DNA from: Paludibacteraceae bacterium
Lineage (GTDB): Bacteria > Bacteroidota > Bacteroidia > Bacteroidales > Paludibacteraceae
Length of the DNA stretch: 5,813 nt
Direction: 5' to 3'
NCBI GenBank assembly: GCA_947445425.1
Contig: CANFFA010000173.1
Location: forward strand, 1-5,813
The notes under the pieces were generated by a model. The model searched no databases. It was not told the origin of the DNA and saw nothing but the letters and a program-made list of their open reading frames with translations. Both the position numbers and the translations under genes were made by a program. Below are positions 1 to 5,813 of this stretch, one piece after another (the first letter of the stretch is position 1; the number at the start of each line of letters is the position of its first letter).

Positions 1-1470
1 ACCAAAGATCAAGATGGTGCAGCGATGTCATTGGGTAGAACTTCAACGTTTTTGGATATTTATATTGAAAAAGATATTGTTGATGGAATTCTTACTGAAG
101 AAGCAGCTCAAGAATTAATCGATCAATTTATTATTAAATTACGGATTATCCGCTTCTTACGTCCACCTGAATACAACGATTTATTTTCAGGAGATCCAGT
201 TTGGGTGACAGAATCGCTTGGTGGTCAAGGTGTAGATGGACGTACATTGGTTACGAAAAATGCCTATAGATATCTACATACTTTGTACAATTTGGGACCA
301 GCACCGGAACCAAATTTGACGGTGCTTTGGTCGGTTAAATCACCAGAAAATTGGAAGCGATTCTGCGCTAAAGTATCTATCAATACATCTTCTATTCAGT
401 ACGAAAATGATGACTTAATGCGTCCTGACTATGGTGATGATTATGGGATTGCGTGCTGTGTTTCACCCATGAAAATTGGAAAACAGATGCAACTTTTCGG
501 TGCTCGTGCCAATCTTGCCAAGTGTTTACTATACGCCATTAACGGCGGTCGAGACGAAAAATCAGGAGTGCAAGTAACGCCTAAATATGCACCGATTACT
601 TCTGAATACTTAGATTATGAAGAGGTTACAGAGAAATTTGATGAGATGATGCGTTGGTTGGCCAAAGTATACGTAAATACTTTGAAAATCATCCACTACA
701 TGCATGACAAATATGCTTATGAAGCTTTTCAAATGGGATTACACGACCTTGAAGTTGAGCGAATTAGAGCTACTGGAATTGCTGGTTTATCCATCGTGAC
801 AGATTCTTTGACTGCCATTCGTGATGCAAAAGTGAAAGTCATTCGTGATGCAAGTGGATTGGCGGTTGATTTTGAAATCGAAGGTGATTATATTCCTTTT
901 GGAAACAATGAGGACAGCACCGACAGAATCGCTGTGGAAGTAACAGAAAAATTCATGGAATATCTTCGTCAACATGAAACTTACAGGAATGCTAAACCAA
1001 CACAATCCATACTAACCATTACTTCCAATGTAGTATATGGAAAGAAAACAGGTGCTACGCCTTGTGGACGCAAATCTGGTGAGCCTTTTGCCCCAGGTGC
1101 CAATCCAATGAACGGTAGGGATCGTAAAGGTGCATTGGCAGCTTTGGCATCAGTAGCTAAATTGCCATTTCATCACTCTAAAGATGGAATTTCCTACACC
1201 TTTGCAGTAACACCTGGTGCTTTAGGAAAAGATATGGAGGGACGAATTGACAACTTAATAGACATGATGGATGGATATTTCACCCCAACAGGCGGACAAC
1301 ATCTGAATGTAAATGTTTTTGACAAAGACCTCTTATATGATGCGATGGAGAATCCGCAAAATTATCCGCAATTAACCATTCGTGTTTCTGGTTACGCAGT
1401 AAATTTTGTACGCCTAACCAAAGAGCAACAGTTGGATGTAATTTCTAGAACAATCAATGCATCTATGTAA
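1..1470 (+). CDS. pflB: Pyruvate formate-lyase (formate C-acetyltransferase), 3' part, 5' end outside window
   Basis: Cytoplasmic glycyl-radical enzyme converting pyruvate and CoA to acetyl-CoA and formate without oxygen. The frame is open from base 1 ([15 protein letters not shown]...), so the ATG at 25 is an internal methionine and the gene is truncated by the window. The 489 visible codons align by eye, almost without gaps, to the C-terminal two thirds of E. coli PflB (760 residues), so roughly 250-265 N-terminal residues are missing. The catalytic pair is seen in IACCVSPM (Cys codons 454-456 and 457-459), the active-site Trp in VLWS (328-330), and the glycyl-radical site in RVSGYAV (Gly codon 1390-1392) near the C-terminus. 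Other family blocks: [50 protein letters not shown]. The stretch before GGQHLNV is a few residues shorter than in E. coli. The activase gene follows 166 bases downstream on the same strand, which fits a pfl operon. All visible catalytic residues are intact, so the enzyme is probably active. Confidence 0.97.
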   Translation, partial: TKDQDGAAMSLGRTSTFLDIYIEKDIVDGILTEEAAQELIDQFIIKLRIIRFLRPPEYNDLFSGDPVWVTESLGGQGVDGRTLVTKNAYRYLHTLYNLGPAPEPNLTVLWSVKSPENWKRFCAKVSINTSSIQYENDDLMRPDYGDDYGIACCVSPMKIGKQMQLFGARANLAKCLLYAINGGRDEKSGVQVTPKYAPITSEYLDYEEVTEKFDEMMRWLAKVYVNTLKIIHYMHDKYAYEAFQMGLHDLEVERIRATGIAGLSIVTDSLTAIRDAKVKVIRDASGLAVDFEIEGDYIPFGNNEDSTDRIAVEVTEKFMEYLRQHETYRNAKPTQSILTITSNVVYGKKTGATPCGRKSGEPFAPGANPMNGRDRKGALAALASVAKLPFHHSKDGISYTFAVTPGALGKDMEGRIDNLIDMMDGYFTPTGGQHLNVNVFDKDLLYDAMENPQNYPQLTIRVSGYAVNFVRLTKEQQLDVISRTINASM

Positions 1471-1484
1471 AAACTGAAATTTTA

Positions 1485-1556
1485 TGGATCGTTGAAGAAT
1501 TGAAATAATTACCTAATTTGTAGTTATTCTGTTTCTTCAACGATTTATTTTTTTTT
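1485..1556 (+). terminator. Long hairpin plus T-run after pflB (terminator or attenuator before pflA)
   Basis: ATCGTTGAAGAA (1488-1499) is perfectly complementary to TTCTTCAACGAT (1533-1544). The stem can extend outward to 1485/1547 through two G-U pairs and one T-A pair. An inner helix forms between AATAATTA (1504-1511) and TAGTTATT (1521-1528), with one wobble pair. A run of nine T (1548-1556) follows at once. The shape is that of a Rho-independent terminator starting 15 bases after the pflB stop. Because pflA lies downstream on the same strand with no obvious promoter, partial termination that lowers activase relative to PFL is a reasonable inference. Confidence 0.75.
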
Positions 1557-1636
1557 ATATATCAAAAACACATTTCCTCTCTAGAGCAATACAATTTCAA
1601 TTTATTCACCACCTATCACTTTATTCTTAACAATCT

Positions 1637-2353
1637 ATGTCTTTAATAGGAAAAATTCACTCTTACGAAAGTTTTGGTACAGTTGATGGGCCTGGTATAC
1701 GCTTTGTCATTTTTGCTCAGGGCTGCTCATTACGCTGTCAGTATTGCCACAATCCTGACACTTGGAGTTTAGAAGATCCCAAAATACTAATATCACCAGA
1801 AGCATTGCTACAAGAAGTTTTGAAGTACAAAGTATATTTTCAGAAACGGGGTGGAGTTACATTTTCAGGTGGGGAGCCACTCATGCAAGCAGAATTTGTA
1901 AAGGAATTTTTTAAGCTTTGCAAAAAAGAAAATATCCATACAGCCCTGGACACTTCTGGTAATTTCATGAATGAGAAGGTTAAAGAACTATTGGAATATA
2001 CAGATTTAGTATTATTGGATATAAAAACAATAAACCCTGACTTGCACCCAATACTGACAGGCGTAAAGCTTGAAAATTCTCTGAGGTTTCTAGATTATCT
2101 ACAGGAAATTAAAAAGCCGACCTGGATTAAACATGTCGTTGTTCCAACAATAACCGACAAAGCGACAGATTTAAAGGCACTTTCTATCTACCTAAAAAAA
2201 TATTCGATCGTTGAAAAGGTCGAACTACTGCCCTACCATTCAATAGGCGCTTATAAGTATAAGGAACTGAATAAGAAGTATGCATTGGATGGAATTCCGG
2301 ACTTGAGTAAGGAACAACTTGAAGAAGCAAATAAAATTTTCAGAAATACTTAA
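1637..2353 (+). CDS. pflA: Pyruvate formate-lyase-activating enzyme (radical SAM)
   Basis: Cytoplasmic radical-SAM activase that uses a [4Fe-4S] cluster and S-adenosylmethionine to abstract hydrogen from the conserved glycine of PflB, producing the active glycyl radical. The 238 residues are close to E. coli PflA (246) and collinear with it. The N-terminus MSLIGKIHSYESFGTVDGPG matches the family start, which fixes the ATG. Visible motifs: cluster-binding CX3CX2C (Cys30, Cys34, Cys37 in GCSLRCQYCHNP), the SAM-contact motif SGGEP (77-81), DTSG (105-108), LLDIK (126-130), WIKHVVVP (163-170) and LLPYHSIGAYKY (197-208). No Shine-Dalgarno sequence precedes the ATG, as is usual in Bacteroidota. No TAnnTTTG element is seen in the 80 bases between the upstream hairpin and the start, so transcription probably comes through from pflB. 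Paralogous activases of other glycyl-radical enzymes are an alternative in principle, but the adjacency to pflB and the absence of an inserted ferredoxin-like domain support PflA. Confidence 0.96.
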   Translation: MSLIGKIHSYESFGTVDGPGIRFVIFAQGCSLRCQYCHNPDTWSLEDPKILISPEALLQEVLKYKVYFQKRGGVTFSGGEPLMQAEFVKEFFKLCKKENIHTALDTSGNFMNEKVKELLEYTDLVLLDIKTINPDLHPILTGVKLENSLRFLDYLQEIKKPTWIKHVVVPTITDKATDLKALSIYLKKYSIVEKVELLPYHSIGAYKYKELNKKYALDGIPDLSKEQLEEANKIFRNT

Positions 2354-2421
2354 AAGATATTGAGAATAAGAACGCTTTACACAAGCAGCCCATTAATCAT
2401 TTCATGATCACTTTAGGTCAT

Positions 2422-2452
2422 AAAAAAAGCCTCTAAATCTGAGGCTTTTTTT
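2422..2452. terminator. Bidirectional Rho-independent terminator between convergent genes
   Basis: AAAAAAAGCCTC (2422-2433) pairs perfectly with GAGGCTTTTTTT (2441-2452) around the 7-base loop TAAATCT. Read on the plus strand it gives a GC-containing stem followed by seven T, 69 bases past the pflA stop. Read on the minus strand it gives the same structure just 3 bases past the stop codon of the SDR gene. The symmetric A and T flanks make it usable from both sides. Confidence 0.9.
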
Positions 2453-2455
2453 AGT

Positions 2456-3088
2456 TCAAGTCGTAATGCATACATACTTATTGATGTATTTTTTATCTTT
2501 CAATTGTTTCAACATAAATGCGGCCACACGTGCTCTAGATACACTTGTGTTGGTCAACAATGATACTTTTTTGCAAATAACTTTAATATTTTCATCAATG
2601 GGGCCATTATTCAAAGAGCCTGGTCGAACAACAGTCCACTGAAGCGAACTCTTGGCAATTCTAATTTCATTATTGGTATGATCAGCAAGCGGTATACGCA
2701 ACATAAAATCTGCAAGAACCAATCGAGCACACCCACACATATCAGAACGGCTTTCACCAGCACCCATACTGGAAAGATAAATGAAACGCTTTATGCCGAC
2801 CTCCTCCATCGTAGTAACGATATGATGAATTCCGGCAATAAATTCTGAAGCATGTTGCATCAAAGACTTACCACCCAATGCAGAAATGCATACATCAGCA
2901 CCAGTAATGGCATCTCTAATGCGTAAATTTTCAGTTAAATTACCAATACATATTTTTAAATTCGGGTGCTGAAACTTTATAGATCCAGCTTTTCGAATGT
3001 ATGCAACAACTTCATGACCAGCATCCAATGCTTGTTCAACAATTAACGATCCCGTTCTTCCACTGGCTCCAAATACAACTATCTTCAT
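2456..3088 (-). CDS. Atypical SDR / NAD(P)H-binding Rossmann protein
   Basis: A 210-residue soluble single-domain protein of the NAD(P)H-binding atypical short-chain dehydrogenase group (NmrA-like / biliverdin reductase B-like, NAD(P)-binding domain PF13460 type). The N-terminus MKIVVFGASGRTG is a first Rossmann strand with the glycine-rich GxxGxxG loop (Gly7, Gly10, Gly13), which fixes the start. Further family blocks: ISALGGKS (68-75), RFIYLSSMGAG (101-111), NNEIRIAKSSLQWTVVRPG (139-157) and SVSRARVAAFML (182-193), which resembles the ISRxDVAxFML block of this group. The classical SDR YxxxK catalytic pair is not seen where expected, in line with atypical members, so the substrate cannot be named; flavin, quinone or biliverdin reduction, or mere redox sensing, are all possible. 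It is convergent with pflA and lies 164 bases downstream of the dipeptidase gene on the same strand. It may have its own promoter, so joint transcription with the dipeptidase is unproven. Confidence 0.88.
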   Translation of the reverse strand: MKIVVFGASGRTGSLIVEQALDAGHEVVAYIRKAGSIKFQHPNLKICIGNLTENLRIRDAITGADVCISALGGKSLMQHASEFIAGIHHIVTTMEEVGIKRFIYLSSMGAGESRSDMCGCARLVLADFMLRIPLADHTNNEIRIAKSSLQWTVVRPGSLNNGPIDENIKVICKKVSLLTNTSVSRARVAAFMLKQLKDKKYINKYVCITT

Positions 3089-3094
3089 AATCCG

Positions 3095-3102
3095 TAAATT
3101 TA
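3095..3102 (-). promoter_or_regulatory. Possible -7 element of the SDR gene (imperfect)
   Basis: TAAATTTA on the minus strand matches the Bacteroidota -7 consensus TAnnTTTG except for its last base. It lies only 6 bases upstream of the ATG, so the transcript would have almost no leader. No TTG -33 element is found at the usual distance. In such AT-rich DNA a match like this arises easily by chance. Confidence 0.2.
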
Positions 3103-3205
3103 GCGTATTAATAATATAAAGGAAATTCTATTCTAAAATTCAAAACAGAAAAGTTGCTAAATATAGGGCTTTATTGTTGTTTTTTTTACTAACAAATCAA
3201 AAAGT

Positions 3206-3218
3206 TGTAATCATTACA
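3206..3218. repeat. 13-base perfect dyad TGTAATCATTACA in the dipeptidase-SDR gap
   Basis: TGTAAT and ATTACA flank a central C in the 164-base intergenic region, 118 bases upstream of the SDR start and 35 bases past the dipeptidase stop. On the minus strand it can be read as a 5-bp stem with a TGA loop, followed by ACTTTTTG, which would be a weak terminator for the dipeptidase transcript. It could instead be a binding site for a dimeric regulator. No second copy was noticed in the window. Confidence 0.3.
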
Positions 3219-3252
3219 GTTAAATAATGTAGGGAAAAAGGACGAATTAAGT

Positions 3253-4899
3253 CTACTTTCTTTTCTTAAATTCTGCCTCTGTTTTCATTCGCATGGAGGG
3301 TTGCTCTTTTACCATTTTCCTTAAAAACGCTTCTGGATAACCTTCACGAATAATACTGGGCGGGATTCCAAACTCATTTTTCACAAATTGCCCATTGTAT
3401 TCTTTCTTTACATTGCCGTCGAGGTATTTTACTAATAAATATTCACCTAATTTTTTCCACGCATCAGTAGATTTTTCGGCCTGCTCAAAACTAAATTTGC
3501 TTAGATATGCTCGTGCTTCCTTTTCAGACATATCAATAGCTAGTTTATCAACAGCAGGGACTAGGGCCGTAAAATCTTTTTCCCAATGCGCTTGTACTTT
3601 TTTAATGTCTGGAAGCATACAGTTATATTTACTGTATGCGAAGTTCGACACCCCATTAAAAATCCAGAAGGCAGAAGTAGCAGAATACTTAACTAAATTC
3701 CCATTTTTAGAACTATAGCAAAAAGGAATACTGTCAATCCCACAATACAGTGGCACGTACAAACTACAAGCAGCATCGTCAACACCAAACCAAAGCACGC
3801 CCCCAATATAATTTGGCAACCAACTCCGCATTTGAGCCACAAGACTAAAAGCAGTCTGTTGCGTGGCCACTGGCCTATCGTGACCATATTCCAAACTATC
3901 CAATTTAAAAGTCAATGGGCTATTTCTTAACTTACTACCAAAAGCCCCGGCAGCAAGTCCCTTGCTCATTTCAAAATCACTCCCTTGAAATTCATCCCGC
4001 ATATAATCTTTCAGACTCTGCGTACTTATTTTATTTTTTGGCTTAACCCACAAAGGCATACGCACTAAACTATCTCCTTTTATATAGCCCAAATACTTTC
4101 CCATTGCCGGATCAACTTTTCTAAAAAATGACCAAACTCTCGCCTCACAAAATCGCAAAGCACTATAATCAAGCGGATTGTAAGTATCCGAAAAACTAAA
4201 GTCAACATTTCGTCCATTAAAATAAGCTTTCTCACGCGCAAAAGCAATCACATCACTAGAGTATAGGCAATTACTAGTATCTTCCAATGGAAAAACGGTA
4301 ATACGAGCCTGATTCGCATGTGCAGATACAGCATCATCAGGAATCCGTTGGGCCACCCACACGGCACCTTTATTATTCGTACCCTTCCCAATCATTTCCA
4401 TTATCCAAATTTCGTTTGGATCTGCAATAGAAAAAGACTCCCCCGAACTACAATAACCATATTCTGAGACCAAATCTGTCATCACTTTGATCGCCTCACG
4501 GGCAGAAGCAGCACGTTGAAGAGCGATATAAATAAGACTTCCATAGTCCAATATACCTGTACTATCTAACAATTCTGGCCGTCCGCCAAAAGTAGACTCA
4601 CCAATACTCACTTGCTGATCATTCATATTCCCTACAACCGAATAGGTTTTCTGAACTTGCTTAATTTTACCAAGGTATTTCCCAGTCTCCCAATCATGAA
4701 CAGATAGCATTGCACTATCAGCATAACTGGCAGCAGGTGAATGGTACAAAGACCCATACATTAAATAGGAATCGGCTGAGTAGGACATCAAGCTTGACCC
4801 ATCCGTACTGGCATCTTTCCCAACAACAAAGCTGGTACAGCAATAAACAGAGAACCAAGCAAAAAGAAACAGGATACTGAGAAATATTTTATTTATCAT
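3253..4899 (-). CDS. Exported C69-family dipeptidase (Ntn hydrolase)
   Basis: A 548-residue peptidase of family C69 (PepD-like, formerly U34), enzymes that cleave dipeptides using an N-terminal cysteine as nucleophile after processing. From Met1 (ATG complement at 4897-4899) there is a lysine followed by a hydrophobic stretch (IFLSILFLFAWFSVY) and then CCTSFVVGKDAS. Signal-peptidase cleavage between the two cysteines would expose Cys21 in the typical C69 N-terminus CTSxxVGKDAS. Later blocks: GESTFGGR (100-107), SFSIADPNEIWIMEMIGKG (155-173), WVAQRIPDDAVSAHANQ (181-197), GHDRPVATQQTAFS (339-352) and GVLWFGVDDA (367-376). The lysine-rich C-terminus (FKKRK) is short and soluble. The frame is open to an ATG at 4956, which would add 19 residues, but a perfect -7 promoter element at 4926-4933 falls inside that extension, so the shorter start is preferred. 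The signal peptide implies action in the periplasm or outside the cell, probably on peptide nutrients or peptidoglycan-derived peptides; the true substrate is not visible. Confidence 0.92.
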   Translation of the reverse strand: MINKIFLSILFLFAWFSVYCCTSFVVGKDASTDGSSLMSYSADSYLMYGSLYHSPAASYADSAMLSVHDWETGKYLGKIKQVQKTYSVVGNMNDQQVSIGESTFGGRPELLDSTGILDYGSLIYIALQRAASAREAIKVMTDLVSEYGYCSSGESFSIADPNEIWIMEMIGKGTNNKGAVWVAQRIPDDAVSAHANQARITVFPLEDTSNCLYSSDVIAFAREKAYFNGRNVDFSFSDTYNPLDYSALRFCEARVWSFFRKVDPAMGKYLGYIKGDSLVRMPLWVKPKNKISTQSLKDYMRDEFQGSDFEMSKGLAAGAFGSKLRNSPLTFKLDSLEYGHDRPVATQQTAFSLVAQMRSWLPNYIGGVLWFGVDDAACSLYVPLYCGIDSIPFCYSSKNGNLVKYSATSAFWIFNGVSNFAYSKYNCMLPDIKKVQAHWEKDFTALVPAVDKLAIDMSEKEARAYLSKFSFEQAEKSTDAWKKLGEYLLVKYLDGNVKKEYNGQFVKNEFGIPPSIIREGYPEAFLRKMVKEQPSMRMKTEAEFKKRK

Positions 4900-4925
4900 T
4901 TTCTTAACTATACTTTTATGTATTA

Positions 4926-4933
4926 CAAAGATA
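4926..4933 (-). promoter_or_regulatory. -7 promoter element of the dipeptidase gene
   Basis: TATCTTTG on the minus strand is a perfect match to the Bacteroidota -7 consensus TAnnTTTG. Transcription would start around 4918-4921, giving a leader of about 20 bases before the ATG at 4899. A TTTG upstream on the same strand is only 12 bases away, too close for a standard -33 box, so the -33 part is weak or missing. Confidence 0.55.
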
Positions 4934-4967
4934 AGGGATATATTACAAATAATCATGTGAAAAAATG

Positions 4968-4975
4968 TATCTTTG
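4968..4975 (+). promoter_or_regulatory. -7 promoter element of the PAP2-like gene
   Basis: TATCTTTG on the plus strand perfectly matches TAnnTTTG and is the mirror image of the element at 4926-4933. Transcription would start near 4981, leaving a leader of roughly 50 bases before the ATG at 5030. No TTG is found at the expected -33 distance. Confidence 0.5.
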
Positions 4976-5029
4976 TCGAAACCATTCAGTGGTATTTCGG
5001 TAGAGTATTAATTAGCACATTATTTGTTC

Positions 5030-5813
5030 ATGAAGGCATTTGTATTTAGACATTTATTTGCTGTAGAAATAATTACATTTATTTATTTAATCACAACTTC
5101 CCTCATCATTTTGGCCTTTTTACCCTGGATGACCAACGCCTTTCAACTGCTCGGCATAAGAATACTCACCCTTAGTTTTATCATAACCTTAGCCTACTTT
5201 CATTCCAAATTTAAATTGAAAATTCTTGAACCTATACGCTTTGTTTTCCTTGGGTCAATGTTATCAACCTGGTATCCTGAGACTTATGAAATAAATAAAG
5301 TGATCTCTAATTTAGATTATTTACTGGCAAATCTAGAGCAATACTTCTTCCACTTTCAACCAGCACTCAGCTTTAGCCAACTTTACCCCCAACATTGGGT
5401 AAGTGAATTATTCAATATGGGATATTTTTCTTATTATCCTATCATCGTAGGTACAAGCATCTACTTTTATATTACCAACAAATCTTACTTTGAACAATTC
5501 TTTTTTTCAATTATGTTCTCCTTTTTTGCTTATTACACCATCTACATACTTTTCCCTACTGCTGGACCTCAATACTATTTCCCAGCAATAGGTATAGAAA
5601 ACATACAAGCAGGCATCTTCCCTCAAATTGGACACTATTTTCAGACCCATCAATCAATCATAACAAAAGCTCATAACGATGGCTTTTTTTTCCATTTAGT
5701 AGAAAGTGCCCAACAATCAGGTGAACGACCAACAGCAGCATTCCCAAGTTCCCATGTCGGAATTTCTAGCTTAATTATGCTATTGGTCTTCAACAAAAAA
5801 AAATATATTCTGC
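5030..5813 (+). CDS. PAP2-superfamily membrane protein, Aur1/inositolphosphotransferase-like, 3' end outside window
   Basis: The first 261 residues of an integral membrane protein; the frame is still open at the window edge. The ATG at 5030 is the first in-frame start after a TAA at 5009-5011. No Shine-Dalgarno sequence is seen. Probable membrane segments lie at about residues 11-33, 43-58, 66-80, 131-148 and 153-176, with a further one starting near 244. Between segments 5 and 6 are the features of the PAP2_3 / Aur1-like branch: FPTAGPQYYFP (175-185) and GERPTAAFPSSHVGIS (231-246), in which His242 of PSSH corresponds to the acid-base histidine of PAP2 motif 2. The last motif, with the nucleophilic histidine, would lie beyond the window. 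The family removes or transfers phosphate-linked headgroups on lipids at the outer face of the inner membrane. In Bacteroidota, relatives include inositol phosphorylceramide synthases, so a lipid phosphatase or sphingolipid/phospholipid headgroup transferase is likely; which one is undecided. It is divergent from the dipeptidase gene. Confidence 0.85.
   Translation, partial: MKAFVFRHLFAVEIITFIYLITTSLIILAFLPWMTNAFQLLGIRILTLSFIITLAYFHSKFKLKILEPIRFVFLGSMLSTWYPETYEINKVISNLDYLLANLEQYFFHFQPALSFSQLYPQHWVSELFNMGYFSYYPIIVGTSIYFYITNKSYFEQFFFSIMFSFFAYYTIYILFPTAGPQYYFPAIGIENIQAGIFPQIGHYFQTHQSIITKAHNDGFFFHLVESAQQSGERPTAAFPSSHVGISSLIMLLVFNKKKYIL

Noticed and set aside
787..1005. Minus-strand open frame of 72 codons inside pflB
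   Set aside because: Fully antisense to strongly conserved pflB coding sequence; its protein shows no recognisable motif.
1471..1636. FNR-type anaerobic operator (TTGATnnnnATCAA) upstream of pflA
   Set aside because: No dyad of this form is present in the gap; the main symmetric element there is the terminator-like hairpin.
2354..2455. Small gene or RNA between pflA and the SDR gene
   Set aside because: About 100 bases with only the shared terminator and short chance palindromes such as TCATGA; no start with a convincing reading frame.
3395..3718. Plus-strand open frame of 107 codons inside the dipeptidase gene
   Set aside because: It lies antisense to the C69 dipeptidase C-terminal region and looks like a shadow frame, with no family motif.
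3693..3887. Minus-strand 64-codon frame with hydrophobic stretches, overlapping the dipeptidase
   Set aside because: It is an out-of-frame reading of the conserved GHDRPVATQQTAFS to GVDDA region; the hydrophobicity comes from the shifted frame.
4834..4899. Lipoprotein signal for the dipeptidase
   Set aside because: The residue before either cysteine (Tyr or Cys) does not fit a lipobox, and lipidation would block the N-terminal cysteine nucleophile.
1..5813. A novel multi-gene defence, secretion or metabolic system
   Set aside because: The genes belong to known housekeeping or metabolic families and show no mobile-element, repeat-array or toxin-antitoxin signature. The divergent and convergent layout gives no evidence of a shared operon beyond pflB-pflA.

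Overview
The window looks like ordinary chromosomal DNA from a Bacteroidota bacterium, probably a low-GC facultative anaerobe of the Flavobacteriia/Sphingobacteriia type. The evidence is AT-rich DNA, starts without Shine-Dalgarno sequences, two perfect copies of the Bacteroidota -7 promoter element (TAnnTTTG), and a gene set (C69 dipeptidase, Aur1-like PAP2 membrane protein) common in that phylum. The phylum call is inference; the genus cannot be fixed from this sequence.

Left part (1-2353, + strand): the 3' two thirds of pflB (pyruvate formate-lyase, catalytic Cys-Cys pair and glycyl-radical site both present), then complete pflA (the radical-SAM activase that installs the glycyl radical). 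Together they form the anaerobic pyruvate + CoA to acetyl-CoA + formate module. A long hairpin with a T-run (1485-1556) lies between them, and no recognisable promoter precedes pflA, so pflA is probably expressed by partial read-through.

Middle part (2422-4933, mostly - strand): a compact 12-bp stem hairpin with A and T flanks serves as a shared terminator between pflA and a convergent gene for a small atypical SDR / NAD(P)H-binding protein (2456-3088). Upstream of it, also on the minus strand, is an exported C69-family dipeptidase. Its start is best placed at 4899, not at the longest-ORF start at 4956, because the promoter -7 box lies inside the longer version.

Right part (4926-5813): a divergent promoter region with two mirror-image TATCTTTG elements separates the dipeptidase from a plus-strand membrane protein of the PAP2 superfamily (Aur1/inositolphosphotransferase-like). 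This gene is cut by the window end, after its PSSH catalytic motif.

No stretch above 300 bases lacks a gene. I saw no RNA gene, mobile element or CRISPR array. I did not find a convincing undescribed system; the points worth a second look are regulatory structures, the dipeptidase start, and the lipid-related role of the truncated PAP2 protein.
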